64,000 nucleotides of DNA from Castor canadensis (lineage: Eukaryota; Chordata; Mammalia; Rodentia; Castoridae), in contig NC_133396.1 in NCBI RefSeq assembly GCF_047511655.1, positions 131,511,490 through 131,575,489 on the forward strand, given 5' to 3'. The first letter of the stretch is position 1; the number at the start of each line of letters is the position of its first letter. The translations under genes were made by a program, and so were the position numbers. The notes beneath the pieces were generated by a model. It was not told the origin of the DNA. It saw nothing but the letters and a program-made list of their open reading frames with translations, and did no database searches. This document shows positions 11,909 through 23,600 of the stretch, piece by piece.

Positions 11909-12131
11909 TGCCAGGTGCCGGCAGCTCACTCCTATAATCTTAGCTACTCAGGAGGCAGAGATCAGGAGGATCACGGTTTGAAGCCAGCCCCAGGCAAATA
12001 ATTCACAAGACCCTACCTCAAAATTACCCAACCCAAGAAAAGGGCTGGTGGAGTGGTTCAAATGATAGAGCGGCTGCCTAGCAAGCATGAGGCCCTGAGT
12101 TCAAACCCCAGTATCTCCAAGGGAGTGGGGG
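11909..12131 (+). mobile_element. Composite B1-ID SINE with 14 bp target-site duplication
   Basis: Plus-strand composite: 'ccaggtgccggcagctcact', 'aggaggcagagatcaggagg', then the ID half 'agggctggtggagtggttca' and 'gagttcaaaccccagtatct'. It is flanked by perfect direct repeats 'aagatgtcatctca' at 11895-11908 and 12132-12145. Confidence 0.95.
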
Positions 12132-12454
12132 AAGATGTCATCTCAGAAGGATGCATTTCTCAAATGTCAAAGATGAGTGTTTTGCAGTGGAGGGCCTTTG
12201 CCGAATGGCTGGCTGAATGGGCTGCAGGCGAAGCTGGAAGAGTGAACATGGAGTTATCTTTGGAGGAGTGTGAGCTTGTGCTTGTTTAGGCAAAGACAAG
12301 AGTCCTCAAGAGACTGTATGGAAATGCATGTTTCCTAGTGAGAATGTTGGTAAGCCATCAGTTTCTAATTGTTCTCTGAAGAAGCCTGACCAGAATTACC
12401 AAGCACTTTGTAGTCTTCGTGTGTGCGTTTCAAGCTATTCCCTGTCTTTCTTTC

Positions 12455-12512
12455 TTCCCTCCCCTTCCCCTTCCCCTTCCCCTCTTCTTTCCTTCCTTCC
12501 TTGCTTTCTTTT
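12455..12512 (+). repeat. Pyrimidine microsatellite (CCTT/CCCTTC)
   Basis: Interrupted runs of cccttc and ccttcctt. On the minus strand this is a purine GGAA/GGGAA tract beside the A-rich tail of the B1-like SINE at 12515-12628, so it probably grew from that tail. Confidence 0.85.
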
Positions 12513-12514
12513 TT

Positions 12515-12628
12515 TTGTTTTTCAGTTTCTTGAGATAAGGTCTTGCTATGTACACCAGGCTGACCTTGAACACGCTATGTAGCCGAGGCTGGTGTCAAAC
12601 TCACAATTTGTCTGTCTGTGCCTCTCAA
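12515..12628 (-). mobile_element. B1-like SINE
   Basis: 'gagataaggtcttgctatgt' followed by 'ccaggctgaccttgaacacg' and 'agccgaggctggtgtcaaac'. The pyrimidine tract marks its tail. Confidence 0.85.
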
Positions 12629-12629
12629 T

Positions 12630-12838
12630 CTATTTTTTTCTGGTGGGGCTGGGGTTTGAACTCAGGGCTTCACACTTGGGGCTCTACCACTTGAGCCATG
12701 CCTTCAGTCCCTTTTGCTCTGATTATTTTGGAGATTGGGTCTTGCTAACTATTTGCTGGGACTGGCCTTGAACTGTGATCTTCCCAGTCTCAGCCTCTCA
12801 AGTAGCTAGGATTACAGATGTGAGCCACAGGCTCCTGG
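12630..12838 (-). mobile_element. Composite B1-ID SINE
   Basis: 'ggggtttgaactcagggctt', 'gggctctaccacttgagcca' and the B1-like half with 'ctatttgctgggactggcct' and 'gctaggattacagatgtgag'. The ID half lacks the usual 'gctaggcaggc' segment. Confidence 0.9.
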
Positions 12839-12839
12839 C

Positions 12840-13568
12840 TCTCAGTGTATTCTTATGTCAGAGAAAACTGCAGGTCACATGTAACCCTTCATCGATATCC
12901 ACACTTACATAAAGATACATTGAAATGATATGGTACAAATGCAACTGAAAAATTTAGGCATTAATGATTGTGAGAGGTGCAAAGAGGCCAGAAGTTCTGG
13001 GACGAGGTGCTTCATTGTGCACTGTCATTTAAGGGGATGGTATCAGAACTTCATCTTTGCAAACGGTCACCACACCTAGCTTGTCCATTCCGGCTAGACC
13101 CAGGCAAATCTACAGAATGGCCTAAGAACCTCTTCTGTCTTTACAAAGAGTTGCATAATATAATCTTTCCTGACTCTTTGCATGTCCATATCAAGCAGCC
13201 ACTCTGTGAAAGGTGGTAGTGTGTTGTGGGCTGTGCCCCCACCCTTCTCCACCACCCCTCCCTCTGTCCAGAGCACTCACCTGTGTCCCCAAAGGGAAAG
13301 TTGTGGAAAAGGCAAGTAATAATACAAAGTATAGAACTTAGGGAACAGTGAGCTGCAGGGAATCATAAATAGGGGAAATCGGCGGCTATTGGGGGGGAAG
13401 TCAGGAAGGCTTCCTGGAGGAGGTAGGACTTAGGTGGGGCTTTTAAAGGAGTGGCATTTTGGACCAAGTGCAGAAGATGAAGATGGGGTAGCCATTGTGG
13501 GCAGAGAAAAGCACTGCTATTTGATTGTCCCCGAGTGTAATAATGAATGCCTCTAAAGGTGCACTGGG

Positions 13569-13570
<2 letters not shown>
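12840..13570. other. Intergenic with an L2-like relic
   Basis: 13330-13470 contains 'caggaaggcttcctggagga', resembling the reverse of a LINE-2 segment. The rest shows no recognised element. Confidence 0.4.

Positions 13571-13599
<29 letters not shown>
13571..13599 (+). repeat. (GT)n microsatellite
   Basis: About 14 uninterrupted GT units. Alternating purine-pyrimidine DNA can adopt the Z form and is usually length-polymorphic. Confidence 0.97.
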
Positions 13600-14177
13600 A
13601 CTCAAGTGTCTCACAGCCTCAGTTGCAAAACCTGGGCTGGTTTTGCAGCCAGGTCTCTTTCTGCCATTACCTTGAGAACACTAACCACATTGGCTACTGT
13701 TTTCCCCTTCCAGCCCACCCTCACCAGAGGCCGCCCTTTTCTGATCGGAGGCTCTGCCATGCTTCCCTTTCCTGGCGGTGACCCTCCTGTCTCACCCAGG
13801 CCTTTTCTTTCTCTTCTTCTGGTTGAGACGAAGCTGACCATTTAGCACAGGGCAGGAAGCTGGCCGCTGAATCATCGCTGCTGGCCCGCTCTCTTCCCCT
13901 GCGGCTGGCTCCTCGCTGTCCTGCAGCCTAGATGACGAGAGAAAGAGAATTAATTCCCAAGTCCCTTGAAAAGAGAAAAGGCTTTCCGGCCCCGGAGGTG
14001 TCCAGAGAGGTCTGGTGATGGATCCCAGCCGATGCTGCGGAAAGGGTGAGAGATGGCGTGACATGGAGATCAGGATGTCGCTGCTACGTGTCACCACATC
14101 CACCTGCCCCCACACATGCCCCACTGCCCAGAAGCAGGTCACCTTTCTCTAAATAACACTGATTCTGAATTTTATTT

Positions 14178-14281
14178 CATTTTATTTTTGGTGTTTGGAG
14201 ACAAGGTCTCACTATGGCCCCGACTGGCCTCAGCCTCCTGACTGATAGAATCATAAGCTCGCAGCACCACGCACAGCCTGA
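14178..14281 (-). mobile_element. B1-like SINE, diverged
   Basis: 'ggagacaaggtctcactatg' then 'cgactggcctcagcctcctg': reverse B1-like with a decayed distal part. Confidence 0.7.
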
Positions 14282-14286
14282 GTTTT

Positions 14287-14482
14287 CTTTTTTCTTTTGG
14301 CAGATCTGGGATTTGAACTCAGGGCTTTACACTTGCAGCTTGTGCCACACCTCCAGTCCATTTTGCTCTGGATATTTTTGAAATAGGGATCTCACTATTT
14401 GCCCAGGCTGGCTTCAAACCACTATCCTCCCAATTTCAGACATGGAAGTAGTTAGGATTCCAGGTCCCAGCTACTGGCACTT
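14287..14482 (-). mobile_element. Composite B1-ID SINE
   Basis: 'gggatttgaactcagggctt', 'cacacctccagtccattttg', then 'ctatttgcccaggctggctt'. The ID half has lost the 'gctaggcaggc' segment, as at 12630-12838. Confidence 0.85.
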
Positions 14483-15042
14483 GACCTGAATTTTCTCAAG
14501 AATCAAATCTTAAAAGTTGAATTCACGGAAAGGTGGTTGGTAGGACCTCAGAGTCTTCCTTAAGAAGCTTGCTTTGGGGTCAGTGGCTTGGCCCCAGTGT
14601 CTGGTCCCCCCCATTCTTGTTTCCACACCAAGCACACGTGGGCTCTTCAAACCATTTATCTCCAAGTGAGTGAAAGTCTGCGTAAGTAGCTGAGATTTAC
14701 CATGACCATACGGACTAACAGACTTTCCTGTCGCTATTGCTTCTGTTAGGATTCATTCAGTTACATCGCTCTCAAATCTTGGCCAATACTCATTGCGCCC
14801 AAAACAGTAATTTAAAAGTGAACTTCAGAGCAGCGTCTGTAGCAAATAGTAGGAGAAGGACGACCGAAGAAACAACTCGATGCCTACTTATCTCCAGGGC
14901 TCCCATCCTTCTATTTCCTTTGAGCGCATATTTTACTGTGGAAACTTAAAAAAAAACAAAACAAAAACGGTATTTACTGAGAATAAGTTTTAAAAAAATC
15001 CAAAACTTATCTTGATCTTTCTAGCTCTTGCTATGGTTTTGA

Positions 15043-15169
15043 GCAATACATCATTAAAGCCCTGGCACTCCAATGATGTATTAAAGTAATCTATCATAAC
15101 AACGTCACCGCTTTGATGATGTATTAGTGTAATACATCGTCAGGGCGCCAGTGGCCGCATTGATGTATT
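15043..15169. repeat. Three tandem palindromic units, 43 bp period
   Basis: Units at 15043-15082, 15086-15125 and 15129-15169 are separated by exactly 3 bp. Each begins with a version of (g)NAATACATCAT and ends with ATGATGTATT or a close variant, so each can fold into a hairpin with 10-11 bp arms. Unit 1 has perfect 11 bp arms; its middle differs from the others. The end of unit 2 and start of unit 3 also pair with each other across a 3 bp loop (12 bp arms, one mismatch). I do not recognise the family: it could be a palindromic DNA-transposon remnant, a minisatellite or a protein-binding array. Confidence 0.8.
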
Positions 15170-15439
15170 TTACAAAACACTACCAATTGGTTAGATCAAC
15201 ACACAGGCACCTGTGTTAGGGACAGGAGAATGGCAAATGACTTTGGACCAAAACACAATTGAACTTCTCAGAGATGTCTCATCCACAAAAGCAGCTCTGT
15301 AAGATTGGACAGACTTCAAAGATGCGGGTTGAACTGTAAGTGAAGGACAAGAAAGACCTGGGTTCTCACTGCCTGGGAACTCGGGCCTCGGCTGGGTTTG
15401 CCTGGGGGCACAGGGCACACGCCTGGGTTTTGCCTAGCT

Positions 15440-15605
15440 ACCTACTGTGTGCTTCACTTGCTGAGTTCACTTAATCCCCATGGGATGGGAGACAGATATT
15501 ATTAACCAGATTTGAAAGATCGTAAGACTGAGGTCCAGATAGGTGACATGAGGTGTCCTAAGTAGCAGAGCTGGGGGTCGAGTCCATGTCTGCCCAACTC
15601 TGGAG
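15440..15605 (+). mobile_element. MIR-like SINE relic
   Basis: 'ctactgtgtgcttcacttgc', 'agactgaggtccagataggt' and 'agcagagctgggggtcgagt' follow the order of MIR sequence (core, then the 'gcagagctggg' tail). Confidence 0.6.
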
Positions 15606-15904
15606 AGGGCTGGGTAGACCCTTCTAATTTTGTGTCCCCAGTTTAGGGAAAATATTTTTCTTCTACCTGTAAAGGAATAATTACAGATGAAGGGGCTTCC
15701 AACCTTCCCCTCCTCTTTTCCTCATCCTCCATTCATGTCTATACAATATCCAGAGAAGGCTTTTGGAAAAACAGACCTGGAAAAATGTAGGCAATGCTAC
15801 ACAGGTGTCTGGCAGCTGTCTTATTTTCTCAGAGATCTCAGCTGTGGTTGAAGGAGGAGTGTGGCTTCTGGGAGCGTGGCTCTGCTGATGACCAAACACT
15901 CGAC

Positions 15905-16290
15905 TTTGCCCCATGTCCTCATTGTCCTCCTCAAATCCTCCTCCTTGGCATCTCAGCTTCCATCTTGCTCTTACTACACCCTTCCTCTACATAGCAGCCA
16001 GAGCAATGATGTAAAAATGTAAAACCTGGCATGTCACCACTTTGTTTAGTTCGCTTCAAGGGCTTCCCGCCACACTTAGAATAAAACCCAAATTCCTTCC
16101 CCCCCGAAGCCCTGACTCTCTTGGAGGCTGTACTGGTCTTTCGGCTCCTTGAGCAGGTTCCTCACTGTTGTACTAATTGCTGGGCTTTTGCCCATCAACA
16201 GAATCTTGACCGGTTTTGAATAGCTACTTCTCTCTTGTCTCTATGGTCTCACCTTAAATATCTCCCTCCTGCTCTCTGCCTTATCCCGGG
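15905..16290 (+). mobile_element. L2-like LINE relic
   Basis: 'cagccagagcaatgatgtaa', 'gtcaccactttgtttagttc' and 'agaataaaacccaaattcct' in this order resemble the plus-strand LINE-2 3' region. Diverged, soft boundaries. Confidence 0.6.
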
Positions 16291-16858
16291 TATAAGGATG
16301 ACTGAAACCAAAGAAGCCATGTTTTTTTGATTGACTAAGCACAATGAAGACAACCAGTAGGTGAAAAGATTCAAAGATGAGGTGTTATGGAGGTACAGGA
16401 ACAAGAAACAGATAATAGCTTAATACATAACGGGTGTGAGCAAGACTGTTGACACGTCAGCATTAAACAGGAAGTGGACACCCTCTAGGGGGCACTCTAG
16501 AGGAGGTTGTGCTTAGCTGGACTAGGGTTTCCTGGGCTTCCGCCATGCATGGCCCATTCTGAGCCTCTGGGGCAGGGGTGTACATGTCACATGGTAACAG
16601 GCCTTCATACAATATATATATATTTGTGCACAATTTGGGAAGGTGAGAAATTTTAACCACAGTCATTCTGACATTTCCGGTCCAAGCATATTGGTGGTGT
16701 TGAAGCAGCTATGGGTGTTTTGCTTTAATAACCACCACAAGCATTTTGTGTCAGCATATTTATACATTTTTCTTAAACAAGACCCCCTGACTTATATTAG
16801 CTTCTGGCCCCTAAAACCTAGATCTGCCCCTCATTGAAAGTATGCTATGTAAAAGTTA
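16291..16858. other. Intergenic, nothing recognised
   Basis: Includes a short (TA)n near 16612-16622. No gene or mobile element is evident. Confidence 0.4.
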
Positions 16859-16860
16859 GG

Positions 16861-17083
16861 TCGGGCGCTGGTAGCTCACGCTTGTAATCCCAGCTACTCA
16901 GGAGGCAGAGGTCAGGAGGACTGTGAGTCAGGCCAGCCCCGGCCAACAGTTCACGAGACCCTAGCTCGAAAATATTCAACACAAAAAAGAGCTGGCAGAA
17001 TGGCTCAAGTGGTAGAGCACCTGCCTAGCAAGCATGTGTCCCTGAGTTCAAACCCCAAAACAACAAACAAACAAAAAACAAAG
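16861..17083 (+). mobile_element. Composite B1-ID SINE
   Basis: 'gtcgggcgctggtagctcac', 'cccagctactcaggaggcag', then 'agctggcagaatggctcaag', 'gagcacctgcctagcaagca' and 'gagttcaaaccccaaaacaa' with a (CAAA)n tail. It is one of the better-preserved copies. Confidence 0.95.
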
Positions 17084-17780
17084 TTCCAATGGGAAAAAGG
17101 AGAACACTTATACACTGCTATCTTAGTTAATCTATAGGTAGAAAATTAATAAATATTAAGTCATTCTTTCATTTTATAATGGAAAAGAATTACATCTTAT
17201 GATTTCCCGTTAACCATTTCTTGTCAGAGAAAGAGCTCAGCATATGGAAAGAACCGAGAACTTTCTTCCCCTTTGTAACTTTTACTTGTTGTCTTATTTT
17301 CTTGGGGTCTTGTAGAGCAATTGGCTTTTATTCTTGGATAAGTGCTCTGATATTAAGATGTCATTGATCCAGTACCCACCCTTCTCAGCGGTATTTGTAA
17401 TTATAGGAATACTCAGGTGTGACAGTGGAATATGGGAAATTTATAGCGATATGAACGAAGACACTTAGAGACAGACCCCAAATTAAGGAAGTCCCTAACT
17501 GAGCTGGCCATTAGTTAACTCGTGAACTAATTAAGCCAATGTTTGTTTAGTGTCTTTCAGATGGTAATTGCTGGAAATACAAATCAGGAGCCACTATGGA
17601 GCATCCAGTATTAACCCCCCACTAACTGAAGAGCCAAAAGTTGTGTGATGGGGATCTTTGGGCAGAGCCCAGGCAGGATTTCATTTGCCTGCAACCCTGG
17701 GCCGGTCACCTTTGTGCACAGCACAAATATGGTAGCAGTGGCTCTTTTCACAGTCAACCATGGCAGACATAGGACTCAAC
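17084..17780. other. Intergenic, nothing recognised
   Basis: AT-rich to mixed sequence without clear repeats or coding motifs. Confidence 0.4.
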
Positions 17781-17789
17781 TAATTACTC

Positions 17790-18170
17790 ATCCGAGACTG
17801 GGAGGGAAAAGTAGAGGGTCCTGAGCAGCACAGGACCAAGAACTTTCCTGGGACTAGGGCATCAGTAGAGGGCTCCCTGAGGAACAAACTGACGCTGAGA
17901 TTTTGAGGATGAGGATGGGAAAGTTTGAGAGGGAGGGTATGGGGGGGTGTCACTTGAAGAGTATGCCAGACAGAGGGAACAACATGAGCAAAGTCCCAGG
18001 GGAGAGTTAGAGGGCCTATAGAGAACACGGAGGCTGCTAGGCTGAGGCTGATGGGTCGAGGCTGGAGAGAAGGTAAGGCCAAAGTGTGCACCCCAGAGGC
18101 CTTGCACAGGACCTCGGCCTCGGAAATATTCTTTGAAGCAATGGTGACATGGGACTTGAACATTAAAAAG
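17790..18170 (-). mobile_element. L2-like LINE relic
   Basis: 'ggaacaacatgagcaaagtc' with neighbouring 'ctgaggaacaaactgacgct' matches the reverse of LINE-2 sequence. Two overlapping minus-strand open frames (127 and 140 codons) fall inside it and are not credible genes. Confidence 0.5.
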
Positions 18171-18591
18171 ACAGTTTGGCTTTAGTCTGAATACATGGGG
18201 GCACAGAGATTGTGGGGAGACTAGTTGGAGGCTCTTACTGTAGTTTGGGGGAGAGAGAATGCTGACTTGGCCTAAGAGTGACACAAAAACACTTTAGCTT
18301 TTTTTTGTCCCATGTCATTATGTATACTCTGGACTCTCATAAACCAAACAAATCAATAGGACCTGAAACAATGTTGACTTCAGTATAGTTTTCTTTTGGA
18401 GGGGGGATTGAGTTTTAAGATATTTTCTTTGTATTTCAAATGTGAGTTCACCCAATACATCTCACTATAGGAAACTCTTATTTCCCCAGTCTCCTTTTCC
18501 ATATGACCTCCATCCTTTTCTCAGTGCTTACAATTGTCTAGTTGCTCATAGAAATTCTTTTTATTATTTACATTAAATAAAAATTTCCATG

Positions 18592-18657
18592 CTGGGCTGG
18601 TGGAGTGGCTCAAGCGGTAAGAGGCCCTGAGTTCAAACCCCAGTGCTGCCAAAAATA
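18592..18657 (+). mobile_element. ID-like SINE with internal deletion
   Basis: 'gggctggtggagtggctcaa' runs straight into 'gaggccctgagttcaaaccc'; about 20 bp between box A and box B are missing. It is flanked by 13 bp direct repeats 'aaaaatttccatg' at 18579-18591 and 18658-18670. Confidence 0.9.
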
Positions 18658-18670
18658 AAAAATTTCCATG

Positions 18671-19737
18671 TTAAGATGTATTAGTCTTACAGTAACACAG
18701 AACAGATTACCCCCAAAACATAGATGTTTAAAATCTCAATAAATGTTTTCAATGTCACAGGGTCCTGTGAACCGGGAACCTGAAAGAGTTTGAGTCCTGG
18801 CACATTTTCTTCTAAGAAATGGCAGCCAAGGTGTCAGTTGAGACTGTGGTCACCTTAAGGCCTGAGTGAGGATCTGCTTTGCAGGTGACTCACTTACATG
18901 GTGGGCTGTGGCAAAGGCCTCAGTTCCTTGTCACACAGACACTCTAAGAAATTGTTTGTGCCCTCATGGCCTGCCACCTGGCTTCCCCTACAGTGAAAGA
19001 CAAAGTGGGGGTGAACATATTTTTTTGAACTAACCTTGGGGTCCCACTCCACCGTTTGTACCATGTCCTAATGGTGACACAGGTCAGCCTTATCCAGTGT
19101 GGGAGGAGACTAAGGACTTCTTAAAGCACAAATACCAGGAGGTATCTAGCTTTAATTAATGATATTAATATCCTGTAATTAAACAATTAGAATTCATTTT
19201 GGCAAATTAAGTGAATAAGCCTTATTTGTGCTTATTTAAAGAGATCTATTTAAGAATTTGGAGACTGTGATAAGGAAGAAAATTTCATGGTTCCTGAAGA
19301 GAGAAAGCAAAAACTCATGAAAAGTAGAAATAGCAGCCCAAGAAATGAGCAAAAGAATGGTGCCTTATGGTTGTTGCTAGGTGAGTTATCCAGCCCAGAG
19401 ATGCTAGTGCAGTCCAAAGGAGGGAGGAATCCCTTGGGAGGGAAGGGCAGAGACCCATGGAAGTGGTGGGGTTTGAGCTGTGTCTTATAAGCCTGAGGAG
19501 GCGTAATCAATCTGTTTGAGAATTTATTAATCATTTATTACTTAATCAAACATCAAGCTAGATGAATATAAAATGAGTTCTTCCTTCATGATACTTTCAA
19601 TCTAGCAATGACATAAATAAAAGGACTAGTACAAGCTACAGTCTAAGGAGTGGTAACAGAGCCAGTTTGCCTGGAATGGGTATTTCATGGGTAATGGCAG
19701 GGAGGCAGGCACTGGATGGCCAAGGAGATTCTAGGTT
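18671..19737. other. Intergenic, nothing recognised
   Basis: About 1.1 kb without a recognisable SINE, LINE or gene. AT-rich near 19150-19250 and 19500-19580. Confidence 0.4.
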
Positions 19738-19823
19738 GTTTTGTGTGTGTGAAGCTATGGATGGAACCCAGGGCCTTGTGCATGCTAGGCAAGAGCTCTA
19801 CCACTGTCTACACCCCAGCCCTA
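19738..19823 (-). mobile_element. ID-like SINE, diverged
   Basis: 'tggaacccagggccttgtgc', 'gctaggcaagagctctacca' and 'tacaccccagccct': a reverse ID-like unit. Confidence 0.85.
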
Positions 19824-20070
19824 GAGAGATTTTTCTGCAGACACTAAGGAGCCAGCCAGAGATATGATCTTTTTAGTGTTCTCACCACCTGCAGCCTGTC
19901 ATGCTAACATATGTCATCTTAATTCCAAGATTGAATCAAGGTCTACCTGGTTCCAAATCACATGTATTTAGATGAGCACTTGTCCAGGTACAGGTGGTGG
20001 TGTGCAGGGTGGACTGAAATAAGGAAGACCTGACAGTAGAGAGAGCAGGTGCCAAGCAAAGAGAAATAGG

Positions 20071-20558
20071 AATCTAGAGAAAGATATTCCCATACAGATG
20101 CAAGAGGCCTCCAGAACACCAAACAGACCAGATCAAAATAGAACTACCCCACAACATATCATCATTAAAACAACAAGTTCAGAAACTAGGGAAAGAATAT
20201 TGAAGGCTGTAAGAGAGAAAAAACAAATAACATACAAAGGTAAACCCATCAAAATCACAGCAGACTTCTCAACAGAAACATTAAAAGCAAGAAGAGCATG
20301 GGGTGAGATCTTCAGGCACTGAATGAAAATAACTTCAACCTCAGGATACTCTACCCAGCAAAACTATCATTTAAAATAGATGGAGCAATAAAAGTCTTCC
20401 ATGATAAGCAGAAACTAAAACAATATGTGACCACAAAGCCACCACTACAAAAGAGTCCTCAAGGGATTCTGCACACAGAAAGTGACACCCAACTTAACCA
20501 TGAAAAGACAGGCAGCACCAAACCACAGGATAAGAAAAAGCAAGAAAATAGAGAGTAA
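20071..20558 (+). pseudogene. LINE-1 ORF1 C-terminal half, frameshifted
   Basis: ORF1p is the L1 RNA-binding chaperone that packages L1 RNA in the cytoplasm. Here the N-terminal coiled coil is lost to 5' truncation. What remains starts near the family motif seen as 'QEASRTPNR' (from 20101) and includes 'RILKAVREKKQITYKGKPIK' and 'ADFSTETLKARRAWGEIF', which belong to the C-terminal RNA-binding half. A one-base shift near 20310 moves the frame. The following part reads through 'LYPAKLSFKIDG' and 'FHDKQKLKQYVTTKPPL' to a TAA at 20556-20558. The ORF2 start follows 50 bp later. Confidence 0.85.
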
Positions 20559-20608
20559 CCTCAACTTAGGTACACACAATCAAACCTTCAAACAACTAAG
20601 ACAACTAA

Positions 20609-23600
20609 ATGACAGGAATCACCACATAGCTATCAGTACTAACACTTAATGTTAACGGACTTAATTCACCCATCAAAAGGCACCGCTTGATGAAATGGAT
20701 TCAAAAGGAAGATCCAACAATTTGTTGCTTACAGGAGACCCATCTCACAGACAGAAATAAGCATAGGCTTGGGATGAAAGGCTGGAAGAAGACTTACCAA
20801 ACCAATGGCCCCCGAAAACAGGCAGGAGTAGCAATACTTATCTCTGACAAGGTAGACTTCAAACCTACATTGATCAAACGAGATAAAGAAGGACATTCCA
20901 TACTAATAAAAGGGGAAATAGACCAAAAGGAAATAATAATCATCAACCTGTATGCACCCAATGTCAACACACCCAAGTTCATCAAACATACCCTGAAAGA
21001 CCTAAAGGAATATATTAACTCCAACACAGTGGTTGTGGGAGACTTTAACACCCCATTATCATCAATAGATAGGTCATCCAAACAAAATATCAATAAAGAA
21101 ATCCAAGATCTAAAATATACAATAGATCAAATGGACCTACTTGATGTCTACAGAACATTTCATCCAACCTCTACACAATATACATTCTTCTCAGCAGCCC
21201 ATGGAACCTTCTCCAAAATTGATCATATCCTAGGGCACAAAGCAAGCCTCAGCAAATATAAGAAAATAGAAATTATACCATGCATACTATCTGATCACAA
21301 TGCAGTAAAAGTAGAACTCAACAACAAAAGTAAAGACAAAAAACATGCAGACAGCTGGAAACTGAATAACTCATTACTTAATGAACAATGGGTCATTGAT
21401 GAAATAAAAGAGGAAATTAAAAAGTTCCTGGAAATCAATGAAAATGAAAACACAGCCTACTGGAACCTATGGGACACAGCAAAGGCAATCCTGAGAGGAA
21501 AGTTTATAGCCATGAGTGCATATATTAAAAAGACTGAAAGATCCCAAATCGATGACCTAATGATACATCTCAAACTCCTAGAAAAACAAGAACAAGCAAA
21601 TCCTCAAACAAATAGGAGAGAAATAATAAAAATAAGAGCTGAAATCAATGAAATAGAAACCAAAAAAAACCATATAAAGAATTAATGAAACAAAAAGTTC
21701 ATTCTTTGAAAAAATAAACAAGATCGACAGACCCCTGGCAAACCTGACCAAAATGAGAAGTGAAAAAACCCAAATTAGTAGAATCAGGAATGCAAAAGGG
21801 GAAATAACAACAAACACCATGGAAGTCCAGGAAATCATCAGAGACTACTTCGAGAACCTATATTCAAATAAATTTGAAAATCTTAAAGAAATGGACAGAT
21901 TTCTAGATACATATGATCATCCAAAACTGAACCAAGAGGAAATTAATCACCTGAATAGACCTATAACACAAAATGAAATCGAAGCAGCGATCAAGAGTCT
22001 CCCCAAAAAGAAAAGTCCAGGACTTGATGGATTCTCTGCTGAATTCTATCAGACCTTTAAAGAAGAACTGATACCAACCCTCCTTAAATTGTTCCACGAA
22101 ATAGAAGGGGAAGGAAAACATAATGGCCTTTATGAAGCCATTATTACACTTATCCCAAAACCAGGCAAAGACACCTCCAAAAAGGAGAACTATAGGCCAA
22201 TCTCCTTAATGAACATTGACGCAAAAATCCTCAACAAAATAATGGCAAACCAAATTCAACAACATATCAAAAAGATCACTCACCACGACCAAGTAGGCTT
22301 CATCCCAGGGATGCGGGGGTGGTTCAACATATGAAAATCAATAAACGTAACAAACCACATTAACAGAAGCAAAGACAAAAACCACTTGATCATCTCAATA
22401 GATGCAGAAAAAGCCTTTGATAAGATCCAAGACCATTTCATGATAAAAGCTCTAAGAAAACTACGAATAGAAGGAAAGTACCTCAAAATTATAAAAGCTA
22501 TATATGACAAACCTACAGTCATCATTATACTTAATGGAGAAAAACTGAAACCATTCCCTCTAAAATCAGGAACCAGACAAGGATGCCCACTATCTCCACT
22601 CCTATTCAACATGGTACTGGAATTCCTAGCCAGAGCAATTAGGCAAGAAGAAGGAATAAAAGGAATACAAATAGGTAAAGAAACTGTCAAAATATCCCTA
22701 TTTGCAGACGACATGATCCTATGCCTTAAAGACCCAAAAAAACTCTACTCAGAAGCTTCTAGACATCATCAATAGCTATAGCAAGGTAGCAGGATATAAA
22801 ATCAACATAGAAAAATCGTTAGCATTTCTATACACTAATAATGAACAAACTGAAAAAGAATATATGAAAACAATTCCATTTATAATAGCCTCAAAAAAAT
22901 CAAATACTGAGGTGTAAACCTAACAAAAGATGTGAATGACCTCTACAAGGAAAACTATAAACTTCTGAAGAAAGAGATTGAGGAAGACTATAGAAAGTGG
23001 AGAGATCTCCCATGCTCATGGATTGGTAGAATCAACATAGTAAAAATGTCGATACTCCCAAAAGTAATCTACATGTTTAATGCAATTCCCATCAAAATTC
23101 CAATGACATTCATTAAAGAGATCGAAAAATCTACCATTAAATTTATATGGAAACACAAGAGGCCACGAATAGCCAAGGAAATACTCAGTCAAAAGAACAA
23201 TGCAGGAGGTATCACAGTACCTGACTTCAAACTATATTACAAAGCAATAACAATAAAAACAGCATGGTACTGGCACAAAAACAGACATGAAGACCAGTGG
23301 AACAGAATAAAGGACCCGGATATGAAGCCACACAACTAAAACCAACTTGTCTTTGACAAAGGAGCTAAAAATATACGATGGAGAAATAGCAGCCTCTTCA
23401 ACAAAATCTGCTGGGAAAACTGGTTAGTAGTCTGCAAAAAACTGAAACTAGATCCATGTATATCACCCTATACCAAGATTAACTCAAAATGGATCAAGGA
23501 TCTTAATATCAGACCACAAACTCTAAAGTTGATACAGGTAAGAGTAGGAAACACTCTGGAGTTAGTAGGTATAGGTAAGAACTTTCTCAATGAAACCCCA

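Noticed and set aside
15043-15169. CRISPR-like array
   Set aside because: Only three units, spacers of 3 bp, variable centres and a mammalian context; described as a tandem palindromic repeat.
17780-18284. Two overlapping open frames of 127 and 140 codons, minus strand
   Set aside because: They fall within L2-like repeat sequence and are low-complexity Ser/Pro/Leu-rich.
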